A stretch of 8,819 bases of DNA from an uncultured Eubacteriales bacterium. Its GTDB lineage: Bacteria; Bacillota; Clostridia; Oscillospirales; Oscillospiraceae. The notes beneath the pieces were generated by a model. That model did no database searches, was not told the origin of the DNA, and worked only from the letters and a program-made list of their open reading frames with translations. Position numbers and translations under genes: made by a program. This document shows, piece after piece, positions 5,982 through 8,819 of the stretch (positions are counted from its first letter, which is position 1; each line of letters starts with the position of its first letter). The stretch spans positions 1-8,819 of the forward strand of contig UQWH01000072.1 of the NCBI GenBank assembly GCA_900544705.1, written 5' to 3'.

Positions 5982-6743
5982 ATGTACCTCAAAACCGACG
6001 GCATCGTCCTGCGTGAAACCGAATATAAGGACAACGACAAGCTGCTGACCATTCTGACGCGCGAAAACGGACAAGTCACGGCCAAGGCCCGTGGGGTCAA
6101 GAGCCGGACGAGCAAACTGCGCGCGGGCTGTCAGCTGCTGACCTTCTCTGAATTCACTTTGCTTGACTATCAGGGACGCTACCTTGTTACGGAAGCGGTG
6201 CCGAAGGAGATGTTTCCTCGGCTGCGCGAGGACGTGGAGCTTTTGTCCCTTGCGTCTTACTTTGCACAGGTGACGGAGGCGATCTCACAGGAGGACGCGC
6301 CGGACCCGGAGCTTCTGTCGCTGCTTCTGAACAGCCTGTATGTGCTTGGCAGGGAATCCCGGCCGCAGATCCTGGTCAAGGCCGTGTTCGAGCTCAGGGC
6401 GATGTGCCTTGCGGGCTATCTGCCCGATCTTTCCGGCTGCGCCGTCTGCGGGCGCGAGGATGCCGACCGCTTTAACCTGACGCAGGGCGTGCTGCAATGC
6501 GCCTCCTGCGGCGGAGAACATACGGAGGGTATCCGTATGCCGGTTTCCGCCGCAACACTGGCCGCAATGCGCTACATCGTTTCCGTGTCGATCAAAAACC
6601 TCTTCGCCTTCCGGCTGGCGGACGCCGCCGTGGAGGAGCTGAGCGGCATCACGGAAAGCTACCTGTGCACCAAGCTGGAGCGCGGCTTTTACACACTGGA
6701 CTTTTACAAGTCCCTTTTCTTGAAAACGGAGTTATACAAATGA
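5982..6743 (+). CDS. recO: DNA repair protein RecO
   Basis: This encodes a 253-residue protein, normal for RecO. It has an N-terminal OB-fold (about 1-80, starting with TDGIVLRETEYKDNDKLLT), a helical C-terminal domain and the zinc-binding CAVCG (153-157) and CASCG (173-177) pairs, i.e. the four-Cys zinc finger found in many Gram-positive RecO proteins. RecO works with RecR to load RecA on SSB-coated single-stranded DNA in gap repair and promotes strand annealing. TAGGAG (5971-5976) precedes the ATG by 5 bases. Its stop overlaps the mutS2 start as ATGA, so repair and MutS2 synthesis are coupled here. Confidence 0.96.
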   Translation: MYLKTDGIVLRETEYKDNDKLLTILTRENGQVTAKARGVKSRTSKLRAGCQLLTFSEFTLLDYQGRYLVTEAVPKEMFPRLREDVELLSLASYFAQVTEAISQEDAPDPELLSLLLNSLYVLGRESRPQILVKAVFELRAMCLAGYLPDLSGCAVCGREDADRFNLTQGVLQCASCGGEHTEGIRMPVSAATLAAMRYIVSVSIKNLFAFRLADAAVEELSGITESYLCTKLERGFYTLDFYKSLFLKTELYK

Positions 6744-8819
6744 CAGAACTTTATGAGAAATCCATGAAAAAGCTGGAGCTGGACGCCGTCCTCGACCGTC
6801 TGGCCGGCTGCGCCACGAGTGAAGAGGCGAAGGACCGCTGCCGTGCACTCCGGCCGCTTTCGGATGCGGAGGAAATTCGAAGGCTGCTCAAGCAGACCAC
6901 TGCGGCCTGCGGGATGATCACGCTCAAGGGTGCGCCGGGCTTTCAGGATGTCCGGGAGGTTGCGTCCTCTCTGGAGCGCGCCGACCGCGGCGGCTGCCTG
7001 ACACCCGTGGAGCTGCTGCGCATCGCGGGTGTTCTGCGCTGCATCCGCAGTGTCAAGGCCTACTATAACAGCGACAGCAATCAGAGCGTGCTGGACGTGT
7101 ATTTTCAGGAGCTTTCGCCCAATCGCTATCTGGAAGAAAAAATTACAAATTCCATTCTCTCCGAGGAGGAGATCGCGGATGCCGCAAGCAGTGAGCTGGC
7201 CGACATCCGCCGTCATATGCGCATTCAGAGCGCGAAGGTCAAGGAATCCCTGCAAAAGATCATTTCCTCGCCCTCGTATGCCAAATACCTGCGCGATCCC
7301 ATCATCACCCTGCGCGGCGACCGTTATGTCGTGCCGGTCAAGAGTGAATACAAATCCGAAATTCCCGGCCTGATCCACGACGTTTCCTCCACGGGCAGCA
7401 CGTTTTTCATTGAGCCGATGTCGGCGGTCAATGCCAACAACGCCCTGCGCGAGCTGCTCATCCGGGAGAAAAAGGAGATCGAGCGGATCTTGGCTGAGCT
7501 TTCCGCAGAGGCTGCGTCCTTCCGTGAGAGCATCTGCCACAGCTATGAGATGCTCATCACGCTGGATGTGATCTTTGCCAAGGCAAAGTACTCCCTGCGC
7601 ATCGACGGCATGGCGCCGGAAATCCGCGAGAATGCGTCCATCGAGCTGATGCGCGCGCGCCACCCGCTGATCGACAAGAAAACGGTCGTGCCCATCACCG
7701 TGCGTCTGGGAACGGATTTTGACACCCTCATCATCACCGGCCCGAATACCGGCGGCAAGACCGTCACGCTGAAAACGCTGGGCCTTCTGACCCTGATGGC
7801 GGAATGCGGCCTGCACATTCCGGCTGACCACGGCAGTGCGATCTCCGTGTTCGAGCGTGTGCTGGCGGACATCGGCGATGAGCAGTCCATCGAGCAGTCG
7901 CTCTCCACCTTCTCTGCACATATGAAAAATATCGTGCAGATCGTGGGGGAGTGCGACGCAAGCACGCTGGTGCTGTTTGACGAGCTGGGCGCTGGTACGG
8001 ACCCCGCCGAGGGCGCGGCGCTGGCGACGGCGCTGATCGAATTCTGCCGCGGATGCGGCAGCCGTGTCGCTGCGACGACGCATTACGCGGAGCTCAAGCT
8101 CTATGCCATGCGCACCGACGGCGTGATGAACGCCTCCTGCGAATTCGACGTGGAAACGCTCCGCCCGACCTACCGCCTGCTGATCGGAATTCCGGGCAAG
8201 TCCAACGCCTTTGCGATCTCCAAGCGGCTGGGACTTTCGGAGCATATCATTGAAAAGGCGAGAAGTCTGGTCAATGAAAATGACCGGAACTTCGAGGACG
8301 TTCTCAACCAGCTGGAGCAGCAGCGCCAGCAGATGGAAAACGCCAAGCGGGAGGCCGAGCGCCTGCGTCTGGAAACCGAGCAGATGAAGGAGAAATCCGA
8401 GGCGTACTATGACGAGATCAAACGCGAGCGCGAGAAGGCCGTGCGCAGTGCGCGCGCCGAGGCGCAGCGCATCATCGACGACGCCCGCCGTACCTCCAAC
8501 GAGGTGGCGGAGGAACTCAAGCAGCTTCGCAAGCAGATGAAAGACGGCGCGGACGTGCAGGGCAGCAACGCCAAGCAGGCCGAGCTTCGCCGCAGACTGA
8601 ACGAAGCGGAGGACGCGCTCTCCGACCGCGAAAAGCCGCAGGCGCGCCCGGAGCCGACCCGTGCGATCAAGGTGGGCGACACCGTGGAGCTGTTGCGTTT
8701 CGGCACGAAGGCGCAGGTGCTCTCCATCTTAAAAGACGGTTCCTACGAACTGCAAGCCGGCATTATGAAGGTCAATGCGCGCCCGGACGAGGTCTATCTG
8801 GTCGAGGAAACCAGGCAGC
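6740..8819 (+). CDS. mutS2: Endonuclease MutS2/RqcU, 3' end outside the window
   Basis: The first 693 codons of a gene that is usually about 785 codons long are present; the reading frame is open to the window edge. After the MutS-type core region come the ABC-type ATPase motifs: Walker A GPNTGGKT (334-341), the STFSAHM segment of the signature region, Walker B LVLFDELGAGTDP (410-422) and TTHYAELK. A long charged coiled coil spans roughly residues 510-600, then a KOW-like segment from about 642 (KVGDTVELLRFG). The C-terminal Smr nuclease domain would lie beyond the edge and is not seen. MutS2 was first described as an inhibitor of recombination; in B. subtilis it also binds collided ribosomes and helps rescue or split them. 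GGAG (6728-6731) precedes the ATG by 8 bases, and the start overlaps recO. Confidence 0.95.
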   Translation, partial: MTELYEKSMKKLELDAVLDRLAGCATSEEAKDRCRALRPLSDAEEIRRLLKQTTAACGMITLKGAPGFQDVREVASSLERADRGGCLTPVELLRIAGVLRCIRSVKAYYNSDSNQSVLDVYFQELSPNRYLEEKITNSILSEEEIADAASSELADIRRHMRIQSAKVKESLQKIISSPSYAKYLRDPIITLRGDRYVVPVKSEYKSEIPGLIHDVSSTGSTFFIEPMSAVNANNALRELLIREKKEIERILAELSAEAASFRESICHSYEMLITLDVIFAKAKYSLRIDGMAPEIRENASIELMRARHPLIDKKTVVPITVRLGTDFDTLIITGPNTGGKTVTLKTLGLLTLMAECGLHIPADHGSAISVFERVLADIGDEQSIEQSLSTFSAHMKNIVQIVGECDASTLVLFDELGAGTDPAEGAALATALIEFCRGCGSRVAATTHYAELKLYAMRTDGVMNASCEFDVETLRPTYRLLIGIPGKSNAFAISKRLGLSEHIIEKARSLVNENDRNFEDVLNQLEQQRQQMENAKREAERLRLETEQMKEKSEAYYDEIKREREKAVRSARAEAQRIIDDARRTSNEVAEELKQLRKQMKDGADVQGSNAKQAELRRRLNEAEDALSDREKPQARPEPTRAIKVGDTVELLRFGTKAQVLSILKDGSYELQAGIMKVNARPDEVYLVEETRQ

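Noticed and set aside
6704..8245. Long open frame on the minus strand (513 codons) antisense to mutS2
   Set aside because: It lies opposite a gene with intact Walker motifs, and its translation is Arg/His/Gln-rich and of low complexity, as expected from the complement of a GC-rich coding frame.

Overview
The window looks like chromosomal DNA from a GC-rich, spore-forming member of the Clostridia, most likely the Oscillospirales (Oscillospiraceae/Ruminococcaceae type). Three things point that way: the mother-cell sporulation genes yqfC, yqfD and ylbJ; the Firmicutes order phoH-ybeY-era-yqzL-recO; and strong AGGAGG-type ribosome binding sites with tightly packed genes. I see no tRNA, rRNA, CRISPR array, insertion sequence or phage gene. 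This is core genome, and I did not find a clear undescribed system.

Layout. Bases 1-91 hold two perfect inverted repeats back to back, lying just downstream of a leftward unit. That unit contains a 69-residue cysteine-containing protein of unknown function (92-301) and, upstream of it, a YlbJ-type sporulation membrane protein (335-1363). An 83-base divergent gap (1364-1446) separates it from a long rightward operon: yqfC, yqfD, phoH, ybeY, a GNAT acetyltransferase, era, a 27-residue yqzL, recO and mutS2. The last gene runs off the right edge.

How the genes fit together. The outer genes of the divergent pair belong to families controlled by sigma-E in the sporulating mother cell. The rest of the rightward operon is housekeeping: RNA and ribosome maturation (PhoH, YbeY, Era), then recombination and ribosome/DNA surveillance (RecO, MutS2). 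Five junctions are 4-base ATGA stop/start overlaps: yqfD/phoH, phoH/ybeY, ybeY/GNAT, GNAT/era and recO/mutS2. These imply strong translational coupling. Compared with Bacillus subtilis the cluster is compacted: pgpH (yqfF), dgkA and cdd are absent, and a GNAT gene sits between ybeY and era.

The points most worth a second look are the double hairpin at the left edge, the small Cys protein, the clustering of ylbJ with yqfCD, a possible internal promoter in yqfD that would separate sporulation from housekeeping expression, the GNAT inserted in the era operon, and the very short yqzL.
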